DNA from: Endocarpon pusillum Z07020
Taxonomy: Eukaryota > Ascomycota > Eurotiomycetes > Verrucariales > Verrucariaceae
Direction: 5' to 3'
Assembly (NCBI RefSeq): GCF_000464535.1
Contig: NW_006916019.1
Span: forward strand, 1 to 64,000
DNA: 64,000 nucleotides
In this document: piece by piece, positions 43,894 through 55,186 of the stretch
Numbering within the stretch: position 1 is the stretch's first letter
Layout of the letters: each line of letters opens with the position of its first letter
Position numbers and translations under genes: made by a program
Notes under the pieces: model-generated
What the model saw: only the letters and a program-made list of their open reading frames with translations
Databases searched by the model: none
Told to the model about the DNA's origin: nothing

Positions 43894-46800
43894 TATGGCA
43901 ACGGTGTTCGCGATGAGCGAGAGATGCTGATGAAACCTGTCTGCACAGAGCAGGCTGGCAGGCTGGCTGGCAGGCTGGCCGGGAGCCCTTTTAAAAGGAA
44001 GGTGAACAACCCACCATGCATGCCAAGTCAGAGCGTGGTTGATTTCACTAACTTACTACGTTAGTTGTCACAGTCTAATCTGACCTGAAAGTGGAGAAAA
44101 CGGTCGTGCTGTCTCCCGTCTCCACTCTTTCCAATACCATCGCACTGCGCTTATACTACTCTGGTAAGGGGGCATAGATTATGTAAGCATGGTGCTGTAC
44201 TACGTAGTACTATGTACTCGAGTGGCGGCTAGTTTGAGTATAAAGCCGCCACAACGAAATGATTAACTTTCTAGGAGCTCTGCCATCACAATGGACCACT
44301 CGTTGAATAGACACAAAACCACCAAGGCAGATCCGGGTTCGCTATGCTGTTCGCTATGCTGCTCACCGGATGTTCGCCGACAAGTATACCAGCGCTGTGC
44401 TAACATTATTTCTGAGCTGGAGCTCCAACCTGCCAACGTACTGGTTGTCAGACATCAAATGTGCTGTTTTACGGTCCCCAGGGCCGGTCCTTTTGGTGTA
44501 CCACTACTACTAGTAGTACGTAGTACTTGGTGCCGTCGACAAGTGCGCCGTTCTAGCGTGGCAGACTTCTCTTTTTAGGGTAAAATCTGCAAGGCTATCA
44601 ATGAGCAATCAAGTTTACTCTAAACGAACAATCGACTTCTCGTTCCCCAAGACCATGATCGATCCATCTAAAAACTTGACAGTACATCTTTTCTATCCTT
44701 GAGAACTCTTCTTATACACTGCTTGTTTCCTAGTTGTGGGTGTGTTATCATGCTCTGATGGATCCGCCAAGATATTAATCTCCACGACGAATAACGTACT
44801 TTTCGGCTGGCACCGAGTAATTTCTACGTAGGGTAAAACGTGGTAGCCGGAGCTAGGTTCTAACCTTTTTCCCCAGGAGAAGTGTCACGCTAGTCATCAT
44901 CCTATCTCTCCCCGGCGGCCCGGATTCCGTGGTTCCGAGGCGCCGTATGAGCCCCTGTTGGCTTACTACGGTTGGGGGCAGAAGTATTCATAGCCTGGTG
45001 CTAGTAGGAGCTGGTTTCATTTACAGCGCCACAATCACAGCCTCCACTTTTTGACCTTACAGATGGGCCATATCAAAATCGCTACTGACTATTCAGTTTA
45101 GCGGTTACGAAAGCAATCTGTATCAGGCCACAAGTACTAGCACCGAGCTATGAAGCCTTCTGCCCGGTACTGCAGTAGGTACATAGCAGTATACATAGCA
45201 GGGATATTCCGTCGTGGTCTCATTAATATCCTTTCTTGGTCTATTTGACGCTGCCAGTAAACAACGACCTCAACTCAGCCCCATTATTGTGGCGTGTGCC
45301 ACAAGCGTACTCGCTTCAAGATGCGGTCAACACTGACTGTGACGATAGTGGATGGGTGACTATCACCAGTGGAGTGGTGCTGTCCCATATGCTGATCTTC
45401 CGGGGGATCAGACAATCCATTCGCATTTCAGTCAGCCATTAGAATGATCTACTACTCAGGGCCGCTGAAAAGTGAGTTCTAGCATGACATGAACCCATTT
45501 TCAGTAACTAGTGATGTGCGGACTTCGTGGATTTGATTTGTTTACGGGGCTTTATTAGCATCTTCATCCACGTGTAATCTTGTTCCACGGAGATCCATTA
45601 GTCATTTTACTTTTGCCACGATGCTGTACTCGTGTCGGTGAGAAGCGACTTTTAGCGCAACATTAAACCTGTAGAGTAATCATGTGATTCAATTAGTTCT
45701 GTCGGTCTGAGGAAAGTATTCTGATCAGCCAGATCAATGCTTCAGAAGTTACATAGTATCGTTTGGTGGCACATGTGCCCCGTATTGGAGGCTGAATTCC
45801 ATTTCTCGGCCGCGGCACCGAGCACTCGTAGTAGAGTATGTTTGTTTGAAAATGACTCCTGCACAGAACAGCTAAAACCCCAAAGAGGAGAGATGTACTC
45901 TGTACGGAGTAATCTTGGATCTTTAGGAAAAGATACGCATTAAACAAGCTTCATACTAGTCAATTATGGTAATGAGGCTCGGTAACGAAAACCAGCTGCT
46001 GTTAGCTTTGGATTAACATTACTTCAATTCCAACCTGATGGCTGGACTTGGACGCACATCTAGAATCACACAGGGGCCCTGTAGTACTCCCGTGGCTTGC
46101 TACGGTAATATTTAGTGCGCGCTCTCTCCCTCTTTTTCAAGATCCGAGACTGACAACAACTAGGTTCTATCTGTGATCTAGTCTGCCGTCGTCTTTCTTG
46201 GATTGTCCAAAGGATTCGGCTGGAACCTCATAGGCTGTGACCAAGAAGGCTGTGCTCGCCTGCTGAGCTGTTGAGGTGTTGCACGAGTGGCAGAAAAAGG
46301 CCAGGCGACATCGACGTCTCAGTCGAGTCGGAAGTGGGCTGATATGCCTTCCACGCCGCTAGACCGTTGGCTGTGCTGAACGGATTGAAGAAGTTGCAGT
46401 ATACTTCTCTTCGTACTGCACTTGCCTTCTGGACATTCAAGTCGTCATATCGACGCCGCTGAAGAAGATCTGGTTGATTGCCTGAAGCCTGTCCTGAAGT
46501 TCAAACTCTTCAATTACCATTGAATACCCCATCATCCTCACATTTAACGAGCGGAGCTTCCCTCACGACAAGAAACCCCCGAAACACTGGTGATGATGTG
46601 CTACTACTATCTTCAGAAAGAGACTCAGCATCAAGTCAGCTTGTTTTTCTTATCAGGTGTTTGGGGCATGCAGGACTTTGCTCGAAGGTATAGCCACGTA
46701 GCTAGATGAGGAGTTCGGATAGTACCGTTACTCCAGAGTACCTCTGCAAGACTTGCTGCTTACTCTGTATGTACGTAGATCAGATATCGCTGTGAAGAAC

Positions 46801-47047
46801 ACCAGATTATCCTATGCGGACCAGCTATGCTTAGCGGCTCGCGGAGATTGCTTGGTTGAATTGGCGATAATCGGTTTCATGTACGAGTACTGCAATGGCC
46901 GATTCGGGAATATGGACAGACTTCAGTCTTAGAGCCTCTCGAGAAACTGTTATTCCTTGTTCTTCGGGCGAGAGTAATCTTACCGTTGTGGAGACTAGAG
47001 CTGAGAAGAGTCCAGCAAGGTCTGCAATGATTGGCATTCAGAATCCT
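43894..47047. other. Large intergenic stretch without a gene
   Basis: About 3.1 kb. It contains short tandem units (GGCAGGCTGGCTGGCAGGCT near 43,950) and palindromes such as GTACTACGTAGTAC near 44,190 and ACTACTAGTAGT near 44,505. Several frames of 60-95 codons lack family resemblance. Permease promoter at the left end, 3' side of the oxidase at the right end. Confidence 0.5.
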
Positions 47048-48822
47048 TCATAGGTCGGTCTCCCACCTATCACCCACCCCACCGCACTCCTCCTTCGTTC
47101 TCTTTCCCCCTTCAGGCAGCTCATTCAGCTTGAAATACCCGCTTGCCAACCCACCTTTAGTAAATACTCCCTCGGGATCCACGATTCTCTGCATTCTTCT
47201 CAGCTCTCTAAGATTGTCCCCTCCAACCCCTGACCAGACATCTTGTGTCGTCTCGGCATAGTTGATATACTTGTACGGATGCCAAACACCCATCTCCTTG
47301 GCCGTCGCTTCTGCCTTTTCCATGAAGCGGTGATAAGCTGCGTAGCTGCGCTCATCATCAGATGCGTCCTTCCATACCCAACTCGTGTTGATGATCATGA
47401 GAGGTCCCTCATTAGCGTTGTCTGCCAGGCCAAGCGCGTTGCCTCCACGTTTCTTCATCTTTTCGATGGCTGCATACGAGATGGGTTGGATGGTGACTGC
47501 TGGGACGAAACCAGTCATGTTCTTGACCGGGCTTGCTTCTTCCCGGAATATGTTCAAGACCTTAGCTTCCAACTCGACGGAAGGGCGGTAGGTGAATGTA
47601 CCGTAGATGTTTCTATAACCACTTGGTACCAATTCGTCTATTTCGAGGGTGATGTTGGAGACAGGCTTGATGTCTATGCTAATGGCTTGCGGGACGCCTT
47701 CTAGTTCTTGATAGGGCTGAAAAGCCTCAGGCCAGGTAGATGCATTGGTATGGGTTATATGGCGCATTTGTGCTCCACCAAACCATGAATCGTATGCTTG
47801 GATGTACGCGAAACTGTTCCACGCGGCAACATCAGGGTCAAGCTCCATAGAATTCGTGGTGAAATTGTAGTTCAGCTGGAGATACTGGGAAAGCTTTTCC
47901 CATGGAAAAACCTTCTGGCCCCCCCATATCCCGGCCGGATTGGGCGGGACAAAACTCTCCATGGTAAAATATGTCACAATTCCGAAGTTTGATGCACCGG
48001 CACCACGAAGCGAGCGATAGAGATCCGGGTTGGAAGAATGTGTTACGTTTGCAATAGAAGCGTCAGGGAGCACAATTTCGTACGAGAGAACGTTATCACA
48101 GGCGCATCCATGGCGGTTGACAAAGAATGAAAGGCCGCCTGGTTGAACCATCAGCATCTATAGCATCTCACATCTCAGGCGGACCAAAGCGGATAGGAAG
48201 ACTTCACCTCCAAGAGTCAGTCCCCCCACACCTACTCCTGCTACTCTTCCCCCAACTACCATCAAGCCTTCTTTTTCCAAGGCTATGTAAAGGTCCCCCC
48301 AACGCAAGCCAGCACCAATCTTGACGCTCTTTCTGTCCTTAGCAACCTGCACTTCGTTCATTCTGACAAGATCAATGGTGACGCCGCCATCTGCATTGCT
48401 TGAACCAGGTGTACGGTCGTGTCCTCCACTTTTGACTGCAAAATGGCACTTGGTATCAATCAAGGTCTTGAGCACGAACGAAACCTCTTCCGAGGACGAA
48501 GGCTCAACCCGACATACTGGTGTGAGATCTGATTGCTTGGTGTCCCAGAATTGGAAATTGCCTGTCTTTGCGTAATACAGCGCAGACGGCAGGCTGTCAG
48601 CGATAACAGCACACTGAAGAGACGAAGCATTAGGCTCGAACGATTTTGGGGCGTTCAAAAATGCGGTCAAGCACCTACGGCTTTGTCACAGGCTGTGGAG
48701 TATCCTTTGAGTGCTTTTTCCGACGTCAGATCTCTCAACACTTCTAACGGAGCAGTTGGGCTTCCTGGTTGAGCATGGATGATGGCAGCGCAAAGCAGCA
48801 GAAGAAAGAAAGGATTCATCAT
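47048..48822 (-). CDS. Secreted FAD-linked oxidase, berberine-bridge type
   Basis: Exons 48822-48679, 48613-48208 and 48138-47048 (introns of 65 and 69 bp) give 546 codons. Start MMNPFFLLLLCAAIIHAQ is a signal peptide. The PCMH-type FAD domain has KSGGHDRTPG, with His113 the expected covalent FAD attachment, and GVGVGGLTLGGGLSFF formed across intron 2. The position of the second flavin link in bicovalent enzymes has GR rather than Cys, so a single covalent link is inferred. The C-terminal berberine-bridge segment includes WKDASDDERSYAAYHRFM and YINYAET. It oxidises a small organic substrate with O2; identity unknown. Intact. Confidence 0.88.
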
Positions 48823-49543
48823 CAAGCAGAAAGGCCAGTCCGCTATTCGTCAATGAGAGTGGACGAGTAAGCAAGCAGCCAAGTACTCAGTCAAACGTAG
48901 TGAAAGTTGATCGATGTAATAACGAACGCATCCGTTCTCCCCGCGCCGGAGAGGAAGCAATTGTAAGGTCTAAGGAGGGAGCAAAGAGTTGCACCAGAGG
49001 TGGGCAGGCGCGGAGCAAATCGATCACTTGTACTCTGTAAAGGTTGATATTGTGTCGAGCTGTATAAGCTCTGATTGGTTGGAATTTCTAATTTGCTTCT
49101 GCATTTCCGCTGTGCCGTACAGGCGATTTGTACGCAACAACTTGCTTTCTACGTATTTCCTGCAGATTGTCACACATATAGATATCCTACTTTCAAACTG
49201 GTTAGACAACGTGTAGCTAGTGGTGTGTATAGAATGCAAGTCTACCCACAACTTGGCAGCTTAAGACTCCAAGCGACTGTTGCTACGATTGGGTGCTTAG
49301 ATAGTATGTAGTTCTGTCTTCCAAAGAGTTGTTACCTGAGCTACCTTGCACAAGCGGGACGGACATGGCACGGCATGCTTGGGGGCTGGGGAATGGCGTC
49401 TGCTGGAGGATAAGGCTTTTGTATGATTTCGCTAGACGTATCTATTCATGATGCAAGCATTCTCGCAAAGCAACGCCAGAGAAGTAGAAACTTCTCCAAT
49501 GCAGTTCCACCAACCGCTCAAAGGGAGTAAAAGGCTTGCTGGT
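48823..49543. other. Intergenic between oxidase and BiP
   Basis: Promoter of the oxidase and downstream region of BiP. No coding region recognised. Confidence 0.5.
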
Positions 49544-51674
49544 CTACAGCTCGTCATGCCCACTTGGCTCATCATCGCCATAGTCTGGCATGCCTCCTGC
49601 ACCTCCGCTATACAGTTTACTGGTGATTGGATATGCAACATTGGACAGTTTCTCCTTTTGCTCCTCGAAATCCTCACTGGTGGCTGTGGCGGCGTTTTCC
49701 TCTAGCCAGTCGTTGGCCTCTTTGACAGCTTCGAGGATCTGTGTGAAGGTGTTAGTAATGTTTGAAGAACTCATCCATGGCAATGACTTACGGTCTCCTT
49801 GTCCTCGTCATCAATCTTGCCACCCAAGCCCTCAGCATCATTGACTTGATTCTTCAGGCTAAATGCATAATTCTCAAGACCATTTCGAGCCTCAATCTTC
49901 TCACGAGCGGCTTTGTCCTCATCGGCATACTGCTCGGCTTCCTGGACCATGCGTTCAATCTCTTCTTGCGACAGGCGACCCTTGTCATTGGTGATGGTGA
50001 TGGATTCCGATTTGCCAGTGCCCTTGTCACCAGCAGAGACCTTGAGAATGCCGTTTGCGTCCAATTCAAACGACACTTCGATCTGGGGAACACCACGAGG
50101 AGCTGGAGGGATGCCAGTGAGCTCGAATTTCCCCAGAAGATTGTTATCCTTTGTCATAGATCGTTCACCCTCGAAGACTTGAATTAGGACCACTGGTTGG
50201 TTATCGGCCGCAGTGGAGAAGATCTGAGACTTGCGGGTGGGGACAATGGTGTTTCGGGGAATCAATCTGGTCATAACACCACCGGTAGTTTCGATTCCAA
50301 GAGTCAACGGGTTAACATCCATGAGCACGATCTCGTCAGTAGCAGCCTCTCCAGACAAGACACCAGCCTGAACAGCTGCACCATAAGCCACAGCCTCATC
50401 AGGATTAATACCCTTGCTGGCTTTCTTGCCGAAATACTCTTCGATCATAGACTGGACCTTCGGAATTCGAGTAGATCCACCAACCAGGACAATGTCGTCA
50501 ATGTCACTCTTCTTGGCCTTGGCATCTTTCAGCACCTGCTCCACAGGCTTGAGGGTCTTTTTGAACAGATCCATGTTGAGTTCCTCAAATTTGGCTCGGG
50601 TGAGGGTCTCGGAGAAATCTTTGCCCTCATGGAAGGCTTCGATTTCAATACGGGTAGACATCTGGGAGGAGAGAGTTCGCTTGGCCTTTTCAACCTCACG
50701 CTTCAGTTTGCCCATTGTCTTCAGGTCCTTCGTGATGTCCACATTATTCTTCTTGTTGTACTGTTTAGCAAGATAGGAGATGACCCGTTGATCAAAGTCC
50801 TCCCCTCCCAGATGAGTGTCTCCAGCGGTAGCCTGCACCTCGAAAACGCCATCCTCGATAGAGAGCAGCGAAACATCGAAAGTACCACCACCTAGATCAT
50901 AGACAATGATTCGACGTTCACCGCCTTTCTTGTCTAGACCGTAGGCAAGAGCTGCCGCAGTAGGTTCGTTGACCACTCGTAGAACATTTAATCCAGCGAT
51001 TGTACCAGCGTCCTTGGTGGCTTGTCGCTGGTTGTCATTGAAATATGCGGGGACGGTGACGACTGCATGGGTGACTGTCTTGCCCAGATAACTCTCAGCA
51101 ACCTCCTTCATCTTTCCAAGAATCATGGCCGAGATCTCCTCGGGAGTAAAATTCTTCTTTGTTCCCGACACTTCCACATTGACCATAGGCTTGCCATCTT
51201 TCTCGACAACCTTGAATGGGAAATGTTTGGCGTCGTTGGTAACGTCCTTGTCAGCAAATTTTCGACCGATCATACGTCTGGTATGGCATGTCAGTGCCAG
51301 CTCGTAGTTGCAGGAGATCAATCCACTTACTTGATGTCAAAGATTGTTCGTTGTGGGTTTGCAGCATATTGGTTCTTGGCTGCATCTCCCACTAAACGTT
51401 CTTCATCCGTAAAGGCCACGTACGAGGGTGTTATTCGATTTCCCTGGTCGTTGACAATGATTTCGACTTTTCCGTTGTGCATCACACCAACGCACGAATA
51501 GGTTGTTCCCAGATCAATACCAATCACAGTCCCATAATTCGTTTCATCCTTCAGTGTGGTTTGTTCATCTGCTCGGACGGTTCCGAGAAGCGCGAGGGGA
51601 GCGACGAGGACAACAAGGAGGTAGAGGATTGTGGTCCACTCGAATCTTGAGGCAGAGCCCCTCGAGCGCGCCAT
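49544..51674 (-). CDS. bipA: ER-lumen Hsp70 chaperone BiP/Kar2
   Basis: Exons 51674-51331, 51277-49792 and 49738-49544 (53-bp introns) give 674 codons. The start MARSRGSASRFEW leads into a hydrophobic signal (LYLLVVLVAPLALLGTVRA). Hsp70 ATPase signatures: GIDLGTTYSCVGV, IIVYDLGGGTFDVSLL and IVLVGGSTRIPKVQ. The interdomain/substrate region includes VNPLTLGIETTGGVM. The protein ends GGMPDYGDDEPSGHDEL; HDEL retains it in the ER. Role: folding of nascent secretory proteins, translocation and sensing of unfolded proteins. Sequence is normal throughout. An inverted CCAAT box and CT-rich tract lie upstream. Confidence 0.98.
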
Positions 51675-52060
51675 TTTCACCAAGCGCGTTCAACAATGGT
51701 GAAGGAAAAGAAAAGAAAAGAAAAGACCGTATGCTATAGAGGGTCGACGCGAGAAGTGTCGAGGGTGAAGTTGTGCAGAGGAGAAAGGGCGCAAATGTAG
51801 CATTAAGAATTAAAAATTCATAATGCCAGGTTGGCCTTATCGTCTCTGGAACAAAGTGTCCTCTTGACAGGGGTTCGCCCCGACACGACACATGATTGGT
51901 TGAATCTCAACTACCGCCTACATGAACTAAGCATCTGCCCCTTTCCTGACACCTGTCCCCCCCCAAAGGCCACCTCTTCGAAACATCTATGTTAAGCTAA
52001 GCACCTCATTCTGTGTTGCCAACGCAATGCTACAAGTAGTTTCTCGTGCTGCTATCCACC
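51675..52060 (-). promoter_or_regulatory. BiP promoter region
   Basis: On the coding strand a CCAAT box (51895-51899 as ATTGG on the plus strand) lies about 220 bp upstream of the start, and a run of CTTTT units (plus-strand AAAAG repeats, 51704-51726) lies just before the ATG. CT-rich leaders are typical of highly expressed fungal genes. I could not identify an unfolded-protein response element with confidence. HBS1 ends at 52061 on the same strand, so this interval also holds its terminator. Confidence 0.5.
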
Positions 52061-54741
52061 TCATTCCAGATGTCCAGCAGCCACAGTTTCTCCGTTTGCC
52101 CTCAGAATTATCCTTCCGGCCTCGATTGGTGCAGGCTCATCCAGCTCAACCACGATTCTTGCAACACTGCCTGGGTGCACGACTTGGGGCTTTTTCTTAA
52201 CCACACTGTCATCAATCTTGTTGAGCACAGCAGCAAGTCTTGAGATCCTCCCGGGAATGTGCAAGCGTCCTTTGTGAACATCCAGCGGCATTGGCATTAG
52301 GTGGTCAAACGCCAATACCTTCGCTGTAAATGATGAGACATTTTCAACAGGGAAGGCGGGGTTGCAGAGCATGTTGCCAATATTGATCTGATCAAAATCT
52401 GCTTCTGTGATGCTCAAGCTCAATATCACATTCTGACCTGCGACTGCCCAATCGCTTGGCTCATCGTCCACTCGGATGCTCCTGATGAATGTCTTGATAC
52501 CACTAGGCATTACCACGATCTGGTCGCCAACCTGAAGACTGCCTGCTTCAATGCGCCCGGAAACCGAGAACGGATTCTGTACGGAATCATAGAAGGCATC
52601 GTCGAGCGTCATCCGAAGTGGCTTTTCAAGTGCATGGTTCACTGGTTCTGAAGTGTCAAGTTCCTCCACCAAAGTCGGTCCATTGTACCAGGCTGCCTGT
52701 GGCGCTCTGCTCCGGGTGAGTATGTTGTCCCCTTGAAGCCCAGAGCAAGGAACAAATGAGATATTTTCGCTCTTGAAACCTGCTGTGGTAAGGAAGGCTA
52801 ACATTTGCTGTTGTATGTCTTGAAAGCGTTCCTTTGACCAGTCAGTCCTGTCCATTTTATTGACGGCGACCACGATCCTTGCCACTCCCATGCTTCTAAC
52901 AAGTAACGCATGCTCTTTTGTCTGACCTCTGAGGCCCGCTTCGAATTCGCTAGGCGAGGCATCGATAACCAGCACAGCAAAGTCTGCCTGACTAGCACCC
53001 CCTATCATGCTGGGAACGAAATCTCGATGTCCGGGAGCGTCTAGAATGGTGAACGACGTTCGTTCTGTCTGGAATTTGTGGGACGCAATGTCAATGGTTA
53101 CACCTCGAGCTCTCTCCTCTGTACCTTGATCCAAGACCCAGGCGAAAGCAAATGAGCCTCTGCCCATTTTTTCAGCCTCCTCCTTGTATTGTTCCATGGT
53201 CCGCTCATCGATCGCTTTCAGATCAAACAAGAGCCGACCCATAAGAGTGCTTTTCCCTGAATCCACATGGCCTAACGATTCGCTTAGCAAGTTGGTGATG
53301 GCGCTTGCGCGTTACTTACCAATGACCACGAAATTCGCCGCATTTTTTCTTTCCACCTTCTTGTACTCAGCAAGAACATCAAGATTCTTGCTCTTGATCG
53401 TCTCTGGTTCCACCACTGACAGATTTTCCATGCTGTTGATGATAGACTCCTTTGCTTTAGCTGGCTTCTGCTGCTTCGATGATGTTGAGGTCTTTGAGCC
53501 TGTCGCCAATAGCCAGTTAGTGATGCTCAGCGACGCCCTCCCGCCATCATCGCGGACCTTTGAAGTTCTGCGCTTTCAGGACAATATCGTCTGGACTTGG
53601 TTTTAGGAAATCGAAAGAAGAAATGACGGGCTCAGGCAATAAGGTGGGCGGTCTGGAAGATAAAGGCCAGGCAGTATTGCAGGAGATCATCAAAGTGCGA
53701 GCAAACATGGATGGATTGGCTCGCATATCTGCAACGTTTGCTCCAGACTGAGAACCGTTAGGCTGGTGACTGTCTTCTGTTCTTTTGTCCTTTCCTTGCT
53801 CTCTTGATGGCGGTAACGCATCGCCTTTGGGAGGTGGCTCTTGTGTCTGGTCTATCCTTGATGTTGACTGCAAGTCGTGCCGCGAACTCAGTGGATGTTC
53901 TTTGTGAGGGTATAAGGTGTGCGATGTTGCAATTCTCAATTTGCTCAGGCCAGACGCAGTGTCTTCAGGCAAACCTGATGTGTGGGTATCTGCAACTCTT
54001 TGTTTCTCATTTTCCTTCTCTTTTAGCCGACGCTTTGCAGCTAACGCAGCAATCTTTGACATTTTGCCTTCGCCCGTAGAAGATCCACCAAGAAGACCAA
54101 GACGCGGAAAAACAGGCTCTACTCTGATCTCTGCTTGGCGATGAAGAGGGATATTGAGCCAAGGTGAGTCCCAGAAGAAGTCCTTTGCCGTTGATGGTAA
54201 CAGATGATGGATGTTGGGCTCTTTGACAGCTTGATGATGAACTTGTGCTGACATCAGAAGTGGTGCAATGAGCCAGAAAATATAAAGAAACAGCATGCAG
54301 GCAGTGAGGACTCATATAACAAACATTGACACACCATAACAGACTTAGCCGGAGAAAGGAGCTCACTTACCAGCTAATTGCGAGCCAGCCTTTGCTGGTC
54401 TAGTCTTTTCCTGCTTACTTTGGCTTGGTGTATGTTTGTCTAGGGGCGTTAGTGACATCTATTTGGACAGATAGTCAAAGAACCGTACTCTTCAGGTAGC
54501 TGACTGATTTAGAGATATCGTAATAGTAGTGCCACAAGGCATCTTGAATCTCCTTGTCCGTGATTGATGCGAAACCTTGACCCAAGGTATTGCGCACTTG
54601 GACCGTACCCACCCGCAACCTCTCCTGATCTTCTGCAGTCATTCCGACGTCCTCTACGTAGCCGCTCTGATCGTCATCATCATAATAATCATCTGCATAG
54701 TCATCCTCAAGCGCAACGCTTTTGATTCTGTGCTTAGACAT
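52061..54741 (-). CDS. hbs1: HBS1-like translational GTPase (ribosome rescue)
   Basis: Exons 54741-54489, 54439-54371, 54247-53558, 53499-53320 and 53271-52061 join to 800 codons. N-terminal HBS1 domain (MSKHRIKSVALEDDYADDYY, TDKEIQDALWHYYYDISKSV), a long disordered linker with DSPWLNIP and DDIVLKAQNFK, then an EF1A-like GTPase: G1 GHVDSGKST (about residue 398), G3 DAPGHRD, G4 NKMD, followed by two beta-barrels. HBS1 with Dom34/Pelota splits ribosomes stalled at mRNA ends (no-go and nonstop decay). The G1 motif is split by a 48-bp intron. Intact. Confidence 0.93.
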
Positions 54742-55186
54742 CCTTGATTGTGTAGTAAAGGCAAAGGGTCTGGAAGAAACCGAGGCGTGATAGCTTTTTG
54801 ATTCCCAAAAACAAAGGTCAAATACCACTGGCAATAACAACACAAGAAAATCAAATAGTCTACGGGGCAACGCGAACTGTAAAGCATTCCATGATGATGT
54901 GGCTCATGGTAGTAAGCACTGTGGCTCAACTCTCTCTTTAATCGACCTGACTTGTGGTGGCTGGTGGCCTGTGGCTTAGTTGATCTTATCGATTGTGTTG
55001 TGGCTTGTCTGCTTCTGCCTCCTCAGTTAAACATTAACCACTGCATGCGACAAGACCTCATTGAGTGGAGGGACACAACCTGAACACAACCTGAATACAA
55101 CATCTGCCTATTGCTAACACTTTTATATCCGGCATGACATAGAAGCCCTTATACATACTAACTCACCATGTAGTCAAGGCACCTGA
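54742..55186. other. Divergent promoter, HBS1 and disordered protein
   Basis: 445 bp between two divergently transcribed start codons. A repeated TGGCTGGTGGCCTGTGGC-like stretch occurs near 54,955-54,975 and CTGAACACAACCTGAATACA near 55,080. No coding region. Confidence 0.5.

Noticed and set aside
43940..44580. Palindromes such as GTACTACGTAGTAC as possible operators or CRISPR-like repeats
   Set aside because: They are short, irregularly spaced and not repeated as an array; CRISPR is not expected in a fungal nuclear genome.
49762..51501. Several long plus-strand frames opposite BiP
   Set aside because: They are antisense shadows of a highly conserved coding sequence.
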